The notes: generated from the sequence alone by a model not told the origin. A stretch of 64,000 bases of DNA from Corynebacterium sp. (GCF_030530965.1 NZ_JAUMTY010000003.1:1-64000), one strand, 5' to 3'; positions 49,345 through 61,070 are shown, counted from the first letter of the stretch. Numbers and translations are program-made.

Positions 49345-50352
49345 TTAGAACAGGGCGCTCGCCATTTCCCGCCTGGCTGTGGCTACGCGCGGGTCGGCGG
49401 GATCGCACAGCGTGAACAGTTCGATCAAACGATCCTTAACCTGAGTCTTTTGATCTCCTGCCGATACCCGCAAGAGGTCTAGAAGCACGCGAAAGGCGTC
49501 CTCTTCCTTCGACGAGATCATGTACTGGTCGGCCTGGGCGAAGGTCTTCTCCGGTTCTGACGTCGGGTCGTCGGATGCCTGCGTCTCTGACACTCGTTTG
49601 AGGAGGGACACGTTCGCGCGCGCAGCCTTGGCCTCAGTGTTGTGCGGCTCGGCGTCGATAATCTTGTCGTAGGCGGCAAGCGCAGCATCGAAGTCGCCGT
49701 TATTGAGAGCCTCTTCAGCAGCATCAAACCGAGGATCCGATGGGGGTTGTTCGTCCTCAGTGGTCGTCGACCCTTTCTCGGCGTCGGGAATACCGGGCAA
49801 TTGGTCACCGACTGCCTGCAGAATTTGGTCGATCCACTCTTGTAATTGTTCTTTCGGCTGTTGCCCTTCGAGAACCGAAATCGGGCGGCCATTTCCCAAT
49901 GCTATGACTGTCGGAATAGCGCGAACACCAAAGGCCTGAGCAATCTGGGGAACTGTATCTGCACTCACATTGGCAAAGATCCACTTGTAATTCGCCTGCC
50001 GTGCCATGGACTCAAGATTCTGGACGATGTCTTGAGAATCTGGCGACCGCGTCGAACTAATCGCGACAATAACCGGGACCTGCATAGACCGCTTGAGGAC
50101 GTCATTTTCAAAATTGGCCTCGGTAACATCGACGGCCATCTGGGCTGTGCCACTACTAGAGCCGTCACGAGGAACGCCGGCACCGCCAGGTGCATTATTC
50201 CCCGCGCTTGAACCCGCCGTACTGGCGGTCCCGCGCGCTTGGCGCTGACGTTGCTTTTCCGCCTCCGCCCGAGCTTCGGCCCGTGCTTTAACTTCGCCTA
50301 AATCAACTGCACCAGCTATAAACCGCTCAGGGCCTTTTCCCGGAGATGTCAT
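49345..50352 (-). CDS. Thioredoxin-like/TPR co-chaperone-type protein lacking the CxxC motif
   Basis: 335 residues. After a ~75-residue Ala/Arg/Gln-rich start comes a thioredoxin fold (about 76-180: VPVIVAISSTRS...IPTVIALGNGRPI) with the cis-Pro in AIPT. The WCxxC active site is replaced by SSTRSPDSQ, so it cannot do dithiol chemistry. The C-terminal half is helical and repeat-like (FDAAEEALNNGDFDAALAAYDKIIDAE), a TPR region as in CnoX/YbbN. Such proteins act as holdases or chaperone partners. The same gene stands near glgB in mycobacteria as I recall. Confidence 0.87.
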   Translation of the reverse strand: MTSPGKGPERFIAGAVDLGEVKARAEARAEAEKQRQRQARGTASTAGSSAGNNAPGGAGVPRDGSSSGTAQMAVDVTEANFENDVLKRSMQVPVIVAISSTRSPDSQDIVQNLESMARQANYKWIFANVSADTVPQIAQAFGVRAIPTVIALGNGRPISVLEGQQPKEQLQEWIDQILQAVGDQLPGIPDAEKGSTTTEDEQPPSDPRFDAAEEALNNGDFDAALAAYDKIIDAEPHNTEAKAARANVSLLKRVSETQASDDPTSEPEKTFAQADQYMISSKEEDAFRVLLDLLRVSAGDQKTQVKDRLIELFTLCDPADPRVATARREMASALF

Positions 50353-50465
50353 TACTGTCTTGTACCCCTCTCAGTAAGAATGTCTAATTGTTCTGTGTCG
50401 TCACTATATTCTTGGCGATCCCGTCGGACGCTACTACATGGTTCGACGCTCCGCCCGTCCGCCGT

Positions 50466-50780
50466 TCACTTCTCAGATGACGACTCGAGACGACGGTTCA
50501 CCGCGTCCACCTTCTCGGTGAGCTGGTGGTCATAGCCCGGGCGAATATCGGCCTTCACCACTAAGGACGTTCGCGGACTCACCGAGCTGACAGCTTCCGT
50601 TGCCCGCTTCACGACGTCGAAAACCTCGTCCCATTCACCTTCGATCAGAGTGAACATGGCGTTTGTCTCGTTTGGAAGACCAGACTCCCGAACAACTCGG
50701 ATTGCCTCAGCAACCGCATCCGCGACACCACCATCGTCGTCAGTAGAAGTAGTCGGAGCAACAGAAAACGCAACAATCAT
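50466..50780 (-). CDS. MTH1187-type thiamine-binding protein (DUF77/YkoF-like)
   Basis: 104 residues from ATG 50780, starting MIVAFSVAPTTS and with MFTLIEGEWDEVFDVVKRA, LVVKADIRPG in the second beta-alpha-beta half; the small ferredoxin-like fold binds thiamine or its precursors in characterised members. The longer frame upstream is rejected because the family starts here and TAGCAT lies 7 bases before this ATG. Divergent from the epimerase gene, sharing a 105 bp promoter region. Confidence 0.85.
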   Translation of the reverse strand: MIVAFSVAPTTSTDDDGGVADAVAEAIRVVRESGLPNETNAMFTLIEGEWDEVFDVVKRATEAVSSVSPRTSLVVKADIRPGYDHQLTEKVDAVNRRLESSSEK

Positions 50781-50787
50781 GGCCCCG

Positions 50788-50793
50788 ATGCTA
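50788..50793 (-). promoter_or_regulatory. -10 box of the thiamine-binding protein gene
   Basis: TAGCAT on the minus strand, 7 bases before the ATG, suggesting a leaderless start. Confidence 0.45.
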
Positions 50794-50873
50794 GTCCAGC
50801 CTGACGGACAATGTCGTACAAAATCACACCCCTGAATACGCCTGCGAAGAAGCAATATTGGCCGCGAGGGGCA

Positions 50874-50879
50874 TAGCAT
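50874..50879 (+). promoter_or_regulatory. -10 box of the methylmalonyl-CoA epimerase gene
   Basis: TAGCAT on the plus strand, 6 bases before the ATG at 50886; the same hexamer as in the divergent gene. Confidence 0.5.
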
Positions 50880-50885
50880 AGAAGC

Positions 50886-51344
50886 ATGAGTAACAACGAG
50901 TACAGCACCGAAGTACCGCACGAACTAGTCAACTGCCTGGATCACGTAGGTATCGCCACAGCTGACTTGGATGCCACGCTGGAGTGGTACCGCACGAACA
51001 TGGGGTGGATCTGCCACCACGTCGAAACAAATGAAGAACAGGGTGTTCAGGAGGCCATGGTTGGCCCGAAGACCCTCACGGAGCTGCAGGGAATGATTCA
51101 GGTTCTGGCTCCGCTGAACGAGAAGTCGACGATCGCTAAGTTCCTCGACAAAAAGGGCCCGGGTTTGCAGCAGATGTGTCTGCGCACGACCGATATCGAT
51201 GCTCTCTGTGACCACCTGCGTAAGCAAGGTACACGGCTTCTTTATGACGAGCCGAAGAACGGAACCGCTGGTGCTCGCATCAACTTCGTCCACCCAAAGG
51301 ATGCAGGCGGAGTCCTTCTCGAACTGACTCAGCCCGGAAAGTAA
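50886..51344 (+). CDS. mce: Methylmalonyl-CoA epimerase
   Basis: VOC-fold metalloenzyme that interconverts (R)- and (S)-methylmalonyl-CoA in propionate and odd-chain metabolism. 152 residues: LDHVGIATADLDATLEWYR with the first metal His, LQQMCLRTTDIDAL and the C-terminal NFVHPKDAGGVLLELTQ with the last metal Glu. Leaderless start suggested by TAGCAT at 6 bases. Followed by a good terminator. Confidence 0.93.
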   Translation: MSNNEYSTEVPHELVNCLDHVGIATADLDATLEWYRTNMGWICHHVETNEEQGVQEAMVGPKTLTELQGMIQVLAPLNEKSTIAKFLDKKGPGLQQMCLRTTDIDALCDHLRKQGTRLLYDEPKNGTAGARINFVHPKDAGGVLLELTQPGK

Positions 51345-51359
51345 GTTTTCCTGTCGCTG

Positions 51360-51391
51360 TGGGGTCCACGTTGGTGGGCCCCATTTTTGTT
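51360..51391 (+). terminator. Rho-independent terminator after mce
   Basis: TGGGGTCCAC and GTGGGCCCCA pair around a 4-base loop (one wobble) and are followed by TTTTTGTT. Likely also serves the convergent nucS side with a second G/C-rich hairpin near 51435. Confidence 0.75.
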
Positions 51392-51467
51392 GGGTTCGAC
51401 GGTGATGGCGGGACCTTTGTTGGGGCCCCGTTTTCACTGGATGAGCGGGCAGCACCGCCTTGGCGTG

Positions 51468-52229
51468 CTAAAAAAGACGAAGCTCCTGCGACGGGGTACC
51501 ACGCAGCTCGTCGTAGTCGACGGTCACGCACGTGAACCCACGATCCTCCGCGAGCGTCCGCGCCTGCGGTTTGATCTCCTGAGCCGCGAAAAGTCCCTTT
51601 ACCGGGGCTAAGATTTCATCCCTGTTCAGCAATTCGACGTACCGTGTGAGTTGCTCAACGCCATCGATACCACCGCGGCGTTTCACCTCAACGGCCACGG
51701 TCTTCCCGCTCGCGTCCCTGGTCAAAATATCAACGGGCCCAATAGGCGTCGGATATTCGCGCCGAACGAGCGTAAACCCCTCCCCCAACGCTTCCGGATG
51801 CTGCGCTAACAGCTCCTGAAGATGCGCTTCCACACCATCCTTCGTGAGACCTGGATCCTCGCCCAGGTCATACGTGGTGTCAGAAATCTTGTCATGCACC
51901 GTAATGCGGAGCTGTTCCCCCTTTTTATTCTCGACGACCCAAAGCTCTTCCTCATGCGTGGTTTGATCCGAGCCGTCGGTCTCCGGTCCTTCAGAATTGC
52001 CGACGGAGCTACCGTCGGTAAGGCCGGCGTCGGAGTCGTCGATGGCAATCGGGTGGACCGTGAGCGTACACGGCGGAGTCATCCAATTGAGCGGTTTATA
52101 GGCCCGGTCATCGGCGTGGACTGACACTGATCCGTCAGCTTTAACCATGAGTAGACGAGTCGCTTTGGGCAAGTGGGCGGTTAAACGACCAACATAATCG
52201 ACGGAACACGTAGCGATGACAAGGCGCAT
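51468..52229 (-). CDS. nucS: Mismatch-specific endonuclease NucS/EndoMS
   Basis: Cuts at DNA mismatches and replaces MutSL in many actinobacteria. 253 residues. [20 protein letters not shown] starts the N-terminal dimer/DNA domain; the RecB-like nuclease domain follows with [26 protein letters not shown] (the catalytic Asp, Glu, Lys pattern). The last residues LRLF are a beta-clamp binding motif. A ~27-residue acidic Ser/Asp/Gly insertion lies at about 66-92. Leaderless start suggested by TACTCT 7 bases upstream. Confidence 0.94.
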   Translation of the reverse strand: MRLVIATCSVDYVGRLTAHLPKATRLLMVKADGSVSVHADDRAYKPLNWMTPPCTLTVHPIAIDDSDAGLTDGSSVGNSEGPETDGSDQTTHEEELWVVENKKGEQLRITVHDKISDTTYDLGEDPGLTKDGVEAHLQELLAQHPEALGEGFTLVRREYPTPIGPVDILTRDASGKTVAVEVKRRGGIDGVEQLTRYVELLNRDEILAPVKGLFAAQEIKPQARTLAEDRGFTCVTVDYDELRGTPSQELRLF

Positions 52230-52236
52230 GAGCGAG

Positions 52237-52242
52237 AGAGTA
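52237..52242 (-). promoter_or_regulatory. -10 box of nucS
   Basis: TACTCT on the minus strand, 7 bases before the ATG; no Shine-Dalgarno. Confidence 0.45.
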
Positions 52243-52341
52243 CCAAATCGCGTTATCTCAGAACCTATTACGTCACAGCGTCGAGCAAGGCGCTGCGTCT
52301 AGCGATGTAGGCGATCAAGCCACGCTCAATGGCCACCGTCG

Positions 52342-52815
52342 TTAACTGTGGCGATGAAACCTGTGGCCCCGTTCTTTAACCCGTCGAGGGTGTTTACTGA
52401 GCCGCTGAATCCTGGTGCTCGGGGCGGACTCCAACCACGCCACCAATGCCATATCCATAGCGTGTCCCCCGGCTACATCCACTCGTACATCCCCCGCTTG
52501 AAGTTCGACTATCCGCGGATCAGCTAATAGCCGTAATACCCCCGTTTTGACGTCTCGTCGGCCAACAATTTCTATGTTGTGCCTTTCACACGATAAGTCT
52601 GCCCCCGGTTTAAGAGACCGTAGCAAGTAAAGCTTTGCGGCGTCTTCCCCCAAAATGATGACCCCGTGGTGCCAGCGATGTCGTCGTCCGTCACGATAAA
52701 CGGCGGTACAGACTGGTATGCCACGGGGCCGGATCCACGAAAATCGCCATATGGCGACTCCCATTCCCCATACGAGGATGGCCATACACGCCATTGTCAC
52801 GGTGAAGAGAACCAT
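52342..52815 (-). CDS. DUF2550 membrane-anchored protein
   Basis: 157 residues. One N-terminal hydrophobic helix (MVLFTVTMACMAILVWGMGV) followed by a basic domain with RWHHGVIILG and LRSLKPGADLSCERHNIEIVGRR, the pattern of the actinobacterial DUF2550 family that lies between atpC and nucS. Short C-terminal Arg/His tail. No known function; position next to the ATP synthase operon is conserved. Confidence 0.87.
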   Translation of the reverse strand: MVLFTVTMACMAILVWGMGVAIWRFSWIRPRGIPVCTAVYRDGRRHRWHHGVIILGEDAAKLYLLRSLKPGADLSCERHNIEIVGRRDVKTGVLRLLADPRIVELQAGDVRVDVAGGHAMDMALVAWLESAPSTRIQRLSKHPRRVKERGHRFHRHS

Positions 52816-52887
52816 GGGCCACCTCTCCCATTACGTCCGGCGACGGCTCGTCATGCACGTCGTTCCTTGAGCTGAGTATAAACGACG

Positions 52888-52930
52888 AAACCCCCGTGTT
52901 CCTAAGAATTGGCCTTAGAAACTACGGGGG
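52888..52930 (-). terminator. Terminator at the end of the ATP synthase operon
   Basis: On the minus strand CCCCCGT..TTTCTAAG pairs with CTTAGGAA..ACGGGGG around a 7-base loop, then TTTCGTCGTTT. It separates atpC from DUF2550. Confidence 0.75.
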
Positions 52931-52955
52931 CGTAGGTGAGAGCTATATAGTCGAC

Positions 52956-53333
52956 CTACTTTTCTTTCGCACGCTGGACTGCTCGCAGCTCGGATTGAGC
53001 TTGAGCACGGTCATGTGAATCCGTGTCGGAGCCTTTGTAGCTCTGCTCTGCGCTGGAAACATCCACTTCTGATGACCACGTGGCGTGGTCCGCCAGAATA
53101 GATACTTTGTGCTTGCCGACGGACAGGAACCCGCCCTGTACTGCAGCGACTTTCTTTTCGCCGTCGGTGGTACGGATGATGACCACACCGTTTTCTACAA
53201 GCTGCCCAAGGATGGGTTCGTGTCCGGGAAGTATGCCGATTTCACCTTCTGTGGTCTGTGCGGTGACAGACGTCGCAGCACCGGACCATAGCGCTCGCTC
53301 AACGGAGACTAACTCAGTGGCAATTTCAGCCAT
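52956..53333 (-). CDS. atpC: ATP synthase F1 epsilon subunit
   Basis: Central-stalk subunit, a beta sandwich plus C-terminal helices. 125 residues: [34 protein letters not shown] matches the family core ([11 protein letters not shown]), ending in the helical RAKEK tail. Last gene of atpIBEFHAGDC, with a terminator after it. Confidence 0.95.
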
Positions 53334-53345
53334 GGTGTCCCTACC

Positions 53346-54785
<1,440 letters not shown>

Positions 54786-55769
54786 TTAGTCACTTTCTCC
54801 GCTGTCGTCGAGCGCTCCCGCGCCACCGACGATCTCTGTAATTTCCTGGGTAATTTGTGCCTGACGAGCTTGGTTAGCTGTACGAGACAACGTGGTGGCA
54901 AGCTCAGTTGCGTTATCCGTCGCCGAACTCATAGCTGTACGGCGTGCTGCGGATTCTGACGCAGCTGACTCCAGCAGCAAGGCATACAAAGCACGTGACA
55001 CGTAGTGCGGGAGGAGCTCCGACAGCAACGTGGTCGCGTCGGGCTCAAATTCGTAGTTGGCACTAATTTCGGAATCGTCTGGGTCAGACAGCATGTCTTC
55101 GCCAGTCTCTACTTCCTCATAGTCGATGACGGCTTCCATCGGAAGCATCTGCCGTGCGACGGCCTTCTGAGACAGCATCGACTCGAACTTCGTGTACACG
55201 ACATGGAGCTGGTCGAAGCCTTGCACACTCTCGCCCTCAGGCGCGGTGAGCCCGGGGCGCCACTCTGCTTTGCCCGATGAGCTAGCAACGAATGCGTCGA
55301 TAAGGTGCCGACGCATCTGGTGCGTGCCTTCGTACTCGGGGTCCTGGGAGTATCCGGTCCATGCGCCTTCAAGGGCCTCACCGCGGAAGCGGTAGTAGGT
55401 CAGCCCCTTGTTGCCGAAGACATAGAGGACAACCTCATAGCCCTGTTTTTCCAACAAAGCGCGTAGTTCAGCAACTTTCTTGAAAACGTTGTGGTTGTAC
55501 CCGCCACACATTCCTCGGTCGCTGGAGACCACCAAGATAGCGGCACGGTTTCCGCCTTCGCGTTCGCGGAGCATGGGGTGGTCCAGTGAACTTGCCGATG
55601 ACAAGCGATGGACGACCTTGGTAATTTCCTCCGCGTACGGTTGCGAGGCAGCTACCCTGGCCTGCGCTTTCGTGATCTTCGAAGTGGCGATCAGCTCCTG
55701 GGCCTTCGTGATCTTCTTAGTCGAGTTGACGGACTTAATCCGGTCTCGTAGTTCACGTAACGTAGCCAT
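54786..55769 (-). CDS. atpG: ATP synthase F1 gamma subunit
   Basis: Rotor shaft, 327 residues. MATLRELRDRIKSVNSTKKITKAQ at the N-terminus and the C-terminal RTANQARQAQITQEITEIVGGA. A hydrophilic insertion at about 205-235, rich in Asp and Glu, is present in the middle as in other actinobacterial gammas. GGGAGG precedes the ATG. Confidence 0.97.
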   Translation of the reverse strand: MATLRELRDRIKSVNSTKKITKAQELIATSKITKAQARVAASQPYAEEITKVVHRLSSASSLDHPMLREREGGNRAAILVVSSDRGMCGGYNHNVFKKVAELRALLEKQGYEVVLYVFGNKGLTYYRFRGEALEGAWTGYSQDPEYEGTHQMRRHLIDAFVASSSGKAEWRPGLTAPEGESVQGFDQLHVVYTKFESMLSQKAVARQMLPMEAVIDYEEVETGEDMLSDPDDSEISANYEFEPDATTLLSELLPHYVSRALYALLLESAASESAARRTAMSSATDNATELATTLSRTANQARQAQITQEITEIVGGAGALDDSGESD

Positions 55770-55816
55770 TTACACTCATCGCCTCCCTTCGTTCTTATCC
55801 ATTGCGCGCACCGCCC

Positions 55817-57460
55817 TTACTTGCCCGAGGACTTACGCGACACAGTGATTTGTTCTTTACCCAACTCGGATTGCTCCATTGGGTCTACATCGGGCTCGTT
55901 GATAACAGGTTTGCCGTCGGACGCCTGGAAGTTCTGCTTGAACTCATCCACAGCGGAGGAAAGCTCTGCCTTGGATTCGTCATTGAGTGGGGATCCACCC
56001 TCGACTTGCTCGAAGACACCAGCATGCTTCGAATGGAGGTGCTCGAGGAGTTCAGATTCGAACCGACGAATATCTTCGACGGGAACGGAGTCAAAGTCGC
56101 CGTTACCAGCAAGGTAGATCGACACCATCTGGTCTTCCACAGCTTGCGGGTGGTTCTCCGGCTGCTTCAGCAGCTCAACAAGGCGAGATCCGCGCTCCAG
56201 CTGTGCCTTGGAAGAATCGTCGAGGTCCGAGGCGAATGCAGCGAATGCTTCCAAGTCGCGGTATGCGGCGAGGTCAATACGCAGCGAACCCGAAACCTTC
56301 TTCATACCCTTCGTCTGGGCGGCACCACCGACACGGGAGACCGACACACCGACGTTAATAGCGGGGCGAACACCCTGGTTGAAGAGGTCTGACTCCAAGA
56401 AGACCTGACCGTCGGTAATAGAAATGACGTTGGTCGGAATGAAGGCGGACACGTCGTTCGCTTTGGTCTCGATGATCGGCAGGGCCGTCATAGAGCCGCC
56501 ACCCAAGTCGTCGGAGAGCTTAGCTGCACGCTCCAACAAGCGGGAGTGGAGGTAGAAAACGTCACCTGGGTACGCTTCGCGTCCCGGCGGACGACGCAGC
56601 AGCAAGGAGATCGCACGGTAGGCCTCAGCCTGCTTGGTGAGGTCATCGTAGATGACCAGCACGTGCTTGCCCTTGTACATCCAGTGCTGTCCCAGTGCGG
56701 CACCAGCGAAGGGTGCGAGCCACTTAAAACCAGCCGAATCTGATGCGGGAGCAGCGACAATGGTGGTGTAGTCCAGGGCGCCGTTGTCCTCTAAGGTCTT
56801 ACGGACACCAGCGATTGTGGAGCCCTTCTGACCGATGGCGACATAAATGCAGCGGACCTGCTTTTCCGGGTCCCCGGATTCCCAGTTGGCTTTCTGGTTA
56901 ATGATGGTATCGAGGCAAACAGCCGTCTTACCGGTTTTACGGTCGCCAATGATGAGCTGTCGCTGGCCTCGCCCGATCGGGGTCATCGCGTCGATAGCTT
57001 TAATACCGGTCTGGAGTGGTTCCTCGACTGGTTGACGCATCAACACTGAGGGCGCCTGCAGTTCCAGGACGCGATCTTCTTCTGCCTCGATGGATCCCAG
57101 GCCGTCGATTGGCTGGCCCAGGGGGTTAATAACGCGGCCGAGGAATTTGTCCCCAACCGGAATGGATAGGACCTCTCCGGTCCTTTTTACTTCGTCGCCT
57201 TCCCGCAAGGTCTCGTAGCTTCCCAAGACCACGACACCGACTTTATCGGTGTCAAGGTTTTGGGCGACGCCGATGACGCCACCTGGGAACTCGAGCAACT
57301 CATTAGCCATGACTGATGGCATACCCGAAACCTGGGCGATACCGTCAGCCGCACTAATGACCACGCCGACCTCCTCACGGGAGGCCTCCGCGGAGTAGCT
57401 CGAGGTGTAGTTCGCAATCGCGCTACGGATCTCGTCGGAGGAGATCGTCAGCTCCGCCAT
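55817..57460 (-). CDS. atpA: ATP synthase F1 alpha subunit
   Basis: Regulatory nucleotide-binding subunit, 547 residues from ATG 57460 (AGGAAG upstream). [15 protein letters not shown] is the Walker A loop; the conserved [12 protein letters not shown] and [18 protein letters not shown] segments are visible. The C-terminus extends ~35 residues past the usual end, as in mycobacteria and corynebacteria. The longer frame upstream is not supported. Confidence 0.98.
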   Translation of the reverse strand: MAELTISSDEIRSAIANYTSSYSAEASREEVGVVISAADGIAQVSGMPSVMANELLEFPGGVIGVAQNLDTDKVGVVVLGSYETLREGDEVKRTGEVLSIPVGDKFLGRVINPLGQPIDGLGSIEAEEDRVLELQAPSVLMRQPVEEPLQTGIKAIDAMTPIGRGQRQLIIGDRKTGKTAVCLDTIINQKANWESGDPEKQVRCIYVAIGQKGSTIAGVRKTLEDNGALDYTTIVAAPASDSAGFKWLAPFAGAALGQHWMYKGKHVLVIYDDLTKQAEAYRAISLLLRRPPGREAYPGDVFYLHSRLLERAAKLSDDLGGGSMTALPIIETKANDVSAFIPTNVISITDGQVFLESDLFNQGVRPAINVGVSVSRVGGAAQTKGMKKVSGSLRIDLAAYRDLEAFAAFASDLDDSSKAQLERGSRLVELLKQPENHPQAVEDQMVSIYLAGNGDFDSVPVEDIRRFESELLEHLHSKHAGVFEQVEGGSPLNDESKAELSSAVDEFKQNFQASDGKPVINEPDVDPMEQSELGKEQITVSRKSSGK

Positions 57461-57556
57461 GTTCTTCCTGCTCTCGGTAGTCTCTTCCAGCATTACTTGT
57501 TTATTACGTCGTATTTCTGGTCGTGGTCACGACCGGCATTCCGTCCGCCGTGGGCG

Positions 57557-58372
57557 TCAGGCAAAAGCTCGCCGTAGTTTCTCGAGTTTGCCCGATGTGC
57601 TGCCATCGATACGCTCATCTCCGACCCGGATGACCATTCCACCGAGGATGCTGGGATCGACCTCTCCGTGGATGGACATCTTGTGACCATAAATTCGACC
57701 GAGCTTGTCAGCCAGGGTGGATCGTTGGGTATCGCTCAATTCGCCGGCAGTCACAACATGAGCAACTTCGTACCCACGCAGCTGCGCTGCCTCCCGCGAT
57801 AGCGTTTCACATGCTTCGACAGGACGTTGTTTAGCACGAGAAATCGCCTGCAAGGCAAGAGTTTCTGTAATTGAAGTAACTTTGCCGTACAAGACTGAGG
57901 CCAACAATTGGCGACGTCGGTCCGCACGAGCTTGTCGGTCTGCCAAAAGCATCTCCAGCTGCGGGGCGTCTTCAAGGACCCTCGCCAACTGGAACAACTC
58001 AGATTCGACGGTCGTGAGCTTGTCGTCTGCCTCGGCGGCGCGGAACAGAGCCCGGCGGCCAAGTTGAACAAGCCCATTACGGAAATCGCGCGTATTCGAC
58101 CAGTCTTTATCTACTGCAGAACGCAACACGCTGCGCGAAGCCTGATTGAGCTTCTCACCGAAAACGCGATCGGCAAGGTCTGCACGTTTCTCGGAGGACG
58201 CTGCGGGATCAATAAGCGCCACACGCAAGTCACGGTTGGAGTCCAAAACCTCAACGACGTCGAAGAGCTCGGGTCCGATCTGTGCGCCGTCGACGGCGGC
58301 ATTGGACTGAGCAACGGTGTTGTCGAGGGTAGTCGCCAACTCGGTCATCGATTCTCGGCTCGCTGCGTGCAT
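57557..58372 (-). CDS. atpH: ATP synthase F1 delta subunit
   Basis: Stator subunit that holds F1 to b. 271 residues from ATG 58372, long for the family, with the common C-terminal YEVAHVVTAGELSDTQRSTLADKLG and DPSILGGMVIRVGD. The atpF stop is five bases upstream, and the frame also offers a GTG at 58381 overlapping it. Confidence 0.95.
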   Translation of the reverse strand: MHAASRESMTELATTLDNTVAQSNAAVDGAQIGPELFDVVEVLDSNRDLRVALIDPAASSEKRADLADRVFGEKLNQASRSVLRSAVDKDWSNTRDFRNGLVQLGRRALFRAAEADDKLTTVESELFQLARVLEDAPQLEMLLADRQARADRRRQLLASVLYGKVTSITETLALQAISRAKQRPVEACETLSREAAQLRGYEVAHVVTAGELSDTQRSTLADKLGRIYGHKMSIHGEVDPSILGGMVIRVGDERIDGSTSGKLEKLRRAFA

Positions 58373-58377
58373 ACTGA

Positions 58378-58938
58378 TCACTTCCCTGCCGGAATGTCAT
58401 CCAAGGAAGACAGGAAAGAATCCACTGTCTCCGCGCGCTTGGCATCGTCGGATAGATGAGAGCCGAGGAGCTTCTCCGCCAGATCGACCGAATTCTGACC
58501 CATGTCCTTACGCAGGTCAGCGACGACGGCATCACGCTGAGCAGCAAGTTGCTTTTCGCCTTGAGCGATAATGCGGTTGCTTTCCTCCGTTGCTTCGGTC
58601 TTCATATCCGCAACGATCTTTTGCCCGTCAGCACGAGCTTCGTCGCGAATACGAGCGGCCTCTGCACGAGCCTCAGCGAGCTGGTCATTGTATTTTTGCA
58701 ACGCAGCCTTCGCCTCGGATTGCGCGGCCTCCGCACGTTGAATACCGCCTTCAATGCGATCTTCACGCTCAGAAAGAACCTCTTGGAACTTCGGAAGAAC
58801 AAACTTCCAGAAAAGCCATAGGATCAGTACGAAGCAGACGATGGACCAGACGAGGTCGTATGGCAAAGGGAGAAGCGGCAAGTTGCCTTTTTCGAGAGGC
58901 AGCGTGTTGTCCTCAGCCAAAATGAGTGAGTTCGTCAT
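58378..58938 (-). CDS. atpF: ATP synthase Fo b subunit
   Basis: Peripheral stalk. 186 residues: one membrane helix ([18 protein letters not shown]) and a long charged coiled coil ([20 protein letters not shown] onward). ATG start, 52 bases after atpE. Confidence 0.96.
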   Translation of the reverse strand: MTNSLILAEDNTLPLEKGNLPLLPLPYDLVWSIVCFVLILWLFWKFVLPKFQEVLSEREDRIEGGIQRAEAAQSEAKAALQKYNDQLAEARAEAARIRDEARADGQKIVADMKTEATEESNRIIAQGEKQLAAQRDAVVADLRKDMGQNSVDLAEKLLGSHLSDDAKRAETVDSFLSSLDDIPAGK

Positions 58939-58990
58939 AGTCTCCAGCTTTCGCTATTTCGAATATCAGGATGTAGTGAAAACAACCTGA

Positions 58991-59245
<255 letters not shown>

Positions 59246-59305
59246 TCAAAATGCCGTTGGTTTTCCAACGACGTATTCGTGAAAAACTTCGAGTGGGGTG
59301 TTCAG

Positions 59306-60157
59306 TTAGTGTTCGTCCGCATGCAGGGAAAGCTCAATGTACACCGCAGTCAGCAGGGCGAAAATGTACGCCTGCAGGAAAATCACCAAAATCTCAAACA
59401 GCGAGAAGGCAAAAGCTGCCGCGATGGTAAAGCCGGACGCAACAAGCCAGCCGTTCATCTGCCAGAAGAAGAAGTTGGTTGCCGAGTACAAGAGCACCAG
59501 CACGATGTGACCTGACAGCATATTGGCCATAAGACGAATGGTCAGCGTGACAGGCCTCAAAATGAAGGTCGAGAAGAACTCAATCGGTACGACCAAGAAA
59601 TAGAGAAGGAAAGGCAACCCCGGAATTACCAGAGAGCTCTTCATGTACTTCCCGAACCCGTACCGTTTGGCACCTGCGTAAATCATGCAGATGTAGGCAA
59701 CCACGGCCAAGAGCAGTGGCATACCGATACGAGCATTGGGGGAAACGTTCAAGAACGGGATCACCGATGGTGCGTTCATGAACAGCACAAGGAAGAAGAT
59801 CGTGGAAATAATCGGAAGGAAGCGACGTCCTTCTTTTCGACCAAGAATCTCCTCACTGATGTGGATACGGACGAAATCCAACAAGTACTCAGCGACGTTC
59901 TGCACGCCACGCGGAACTAACTTCGGCTTCCGCATAGCGAAGAAGAAGAACAGCCCCATGAGCACCATCACGAGGAGTCGGACGAACATGATGCGGTCGA
60001 TGGCGAACCAACCGTCGGCAAAATTACCGAACCAGAGGTTGATGTGATCACCATGCGCCGTCTCGGGACAGCGTGACTCACCGTCACTGCCGGTCCCACA
60101 AACGAACCCCGGGAAAAAGTCGTGGTCCAGATCTGGGGCGTGGAAATGCCCCTTCAT
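59306..60157 (-). CDS. atpB: ATP synthase Fo a subunit
   Basis: Proton channel subunit. 283 residues from ATG 60157: MKGHFHAPDLDHDFFPGF, with the essential Arg in RPVTLTIRLMANMLSGHIV and several helices. The next frame codon upstream is a TTG two codons earlier. No clear Shine-Dalgarno; the 268 bp gap before it probably holds the main operon promoter. Confidence 0.96.
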   Translation of the reverse strand: MKGHFHAPDLDHDFFPGFVCGTGSDGESRCPETAHGDHINLWFGNFADGWFAIDRIMFVRLLVMVLMGLFFFFAMRKPKLVPRGVQNVAEYLLDFVRIHISEEILGRKEGRRFLPIISTIFFLVLFMNAPSVIPFLNVSPNARIGMPLLLAVVAYICMIYAGAKRYGFGKYMKSSLVIPGLPFLLYFLVVPIEFFSTFILRPVTLTIRLMANMLSGHIVLVLLYSATNFFFWQMNGWLVASGFTIAAAFAFSLFEILVIFLQAYIFALLTAVYIELSLHADEH

Positions 60158-60425
60158 GGACAAGGTTGTAACGCTCAGCGTTCTCTCCCGTGTTCGGGCC
60201 GCTTTCTGCCAAACAGGAAGCGGTGCGATGGAGGTCTATGTGCATAGCCCACCGCGGATTCCGTCGCACATCATCGCGGGGGCCCGGGGGTTATTCGGGG
60301 GTGGCTACGCATAGCGACTTTTCCTTATAACCCGCAGTTGACGATAGCAGCTTAATTCAGGTTTTTCCCAAGCGATCTCTCAATCCGACCCCCCTAAAAC
60401 TACACCTGATTCACCCCCATGCAGG

Positions 60426-61070
60426 CTATTGCTGGTGGTCCCGTTCTTCTGCCCATTCTCGGTCAGCGATATAGGTCACACGCGCGGTTAAAACACCCCA
60501 TGTTTCTGAGACCAATCCGACGATTAACGCGGCGATCACCGTGACAGCCAACGCTAGGTGGTCATAGAAATACATGTTCTTCAGAACAACCAAGACAAGT
60601 AAGACGACGACAACTTTGAGCAGCCACGTCCCCATCACCACAGCCATCGTCGTTTGGGGATTAGTTCGGGAGGTGACGAGCACACTCACAATAGTGAGCA
60701 AAACGAAGGCACCACCGATGACCGACCCGATGAGCGCTCCCCAGACACCTCGCATCCCGGATTGCCCACCCCAGGCCAACAACGAAACCACGGCTAAACA
60801 GGCAATTGCGATACCCCCCAGCCGCGCAGCCTTCAGCAGCGGCCACCGTGGATCCGACACATGCCGGTTCCTCTTCGCAATCACGTCGTCGATAGGCGAA
60901 CCACCGTCGGTAGACGAGCTAGCCGACGAGTTCGACGTTTCAGAAGAGTTCTGTCCATCAGATTGTTCCGGTGTACTCGCACCGGAATCCCCCGATGCGA
61001 AAGTGGAATATGGAGACGTCGGCTTAGACGAGGCGTTGTTTGGTTCGCCAGAGGAGTGGGAATCAGTCAC
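60426..61070 (-). CDS. AtpI-like ATP synthase assembly protein with Ser-rich N-terminus
   Basis: 214 residues. The C-terminal ~130 residues have four hydrophobic helices of the AtpI/ATP synthase I type (GSVIGGAFVLLTIVSVLVTS, WLLKVVVVLLVLVVLKNM), an accessory that helps c-ring assembly. The first ~70 residues are an unusual Ser/Asn/Thr/Asp-rich extension. GTG start overlaps the wecA stop by GTGA, so wecA and atpI are translationally coupled upstream of atpB. Confidence 0.87.
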   Translation of the reverse strand: MTDSHSSGEPNNASSKPTSPYSTFASGDSGASTPEQSDGQNSSETSNSSASSSTDGGSPIDDVIAKRNRHVSDPRWPLLKAARLGGIAIACLAVVSLLAWGGQSGMRGVWGALIGSVIGGAFVLLTIVSVLVTSRTNPQTTMAVVMGTWLLKVVVVLLVLVVLKNMYFYDHLALAVTVIAALIVGLVSETWGVLTARVTYIADREWAEERDHQQ

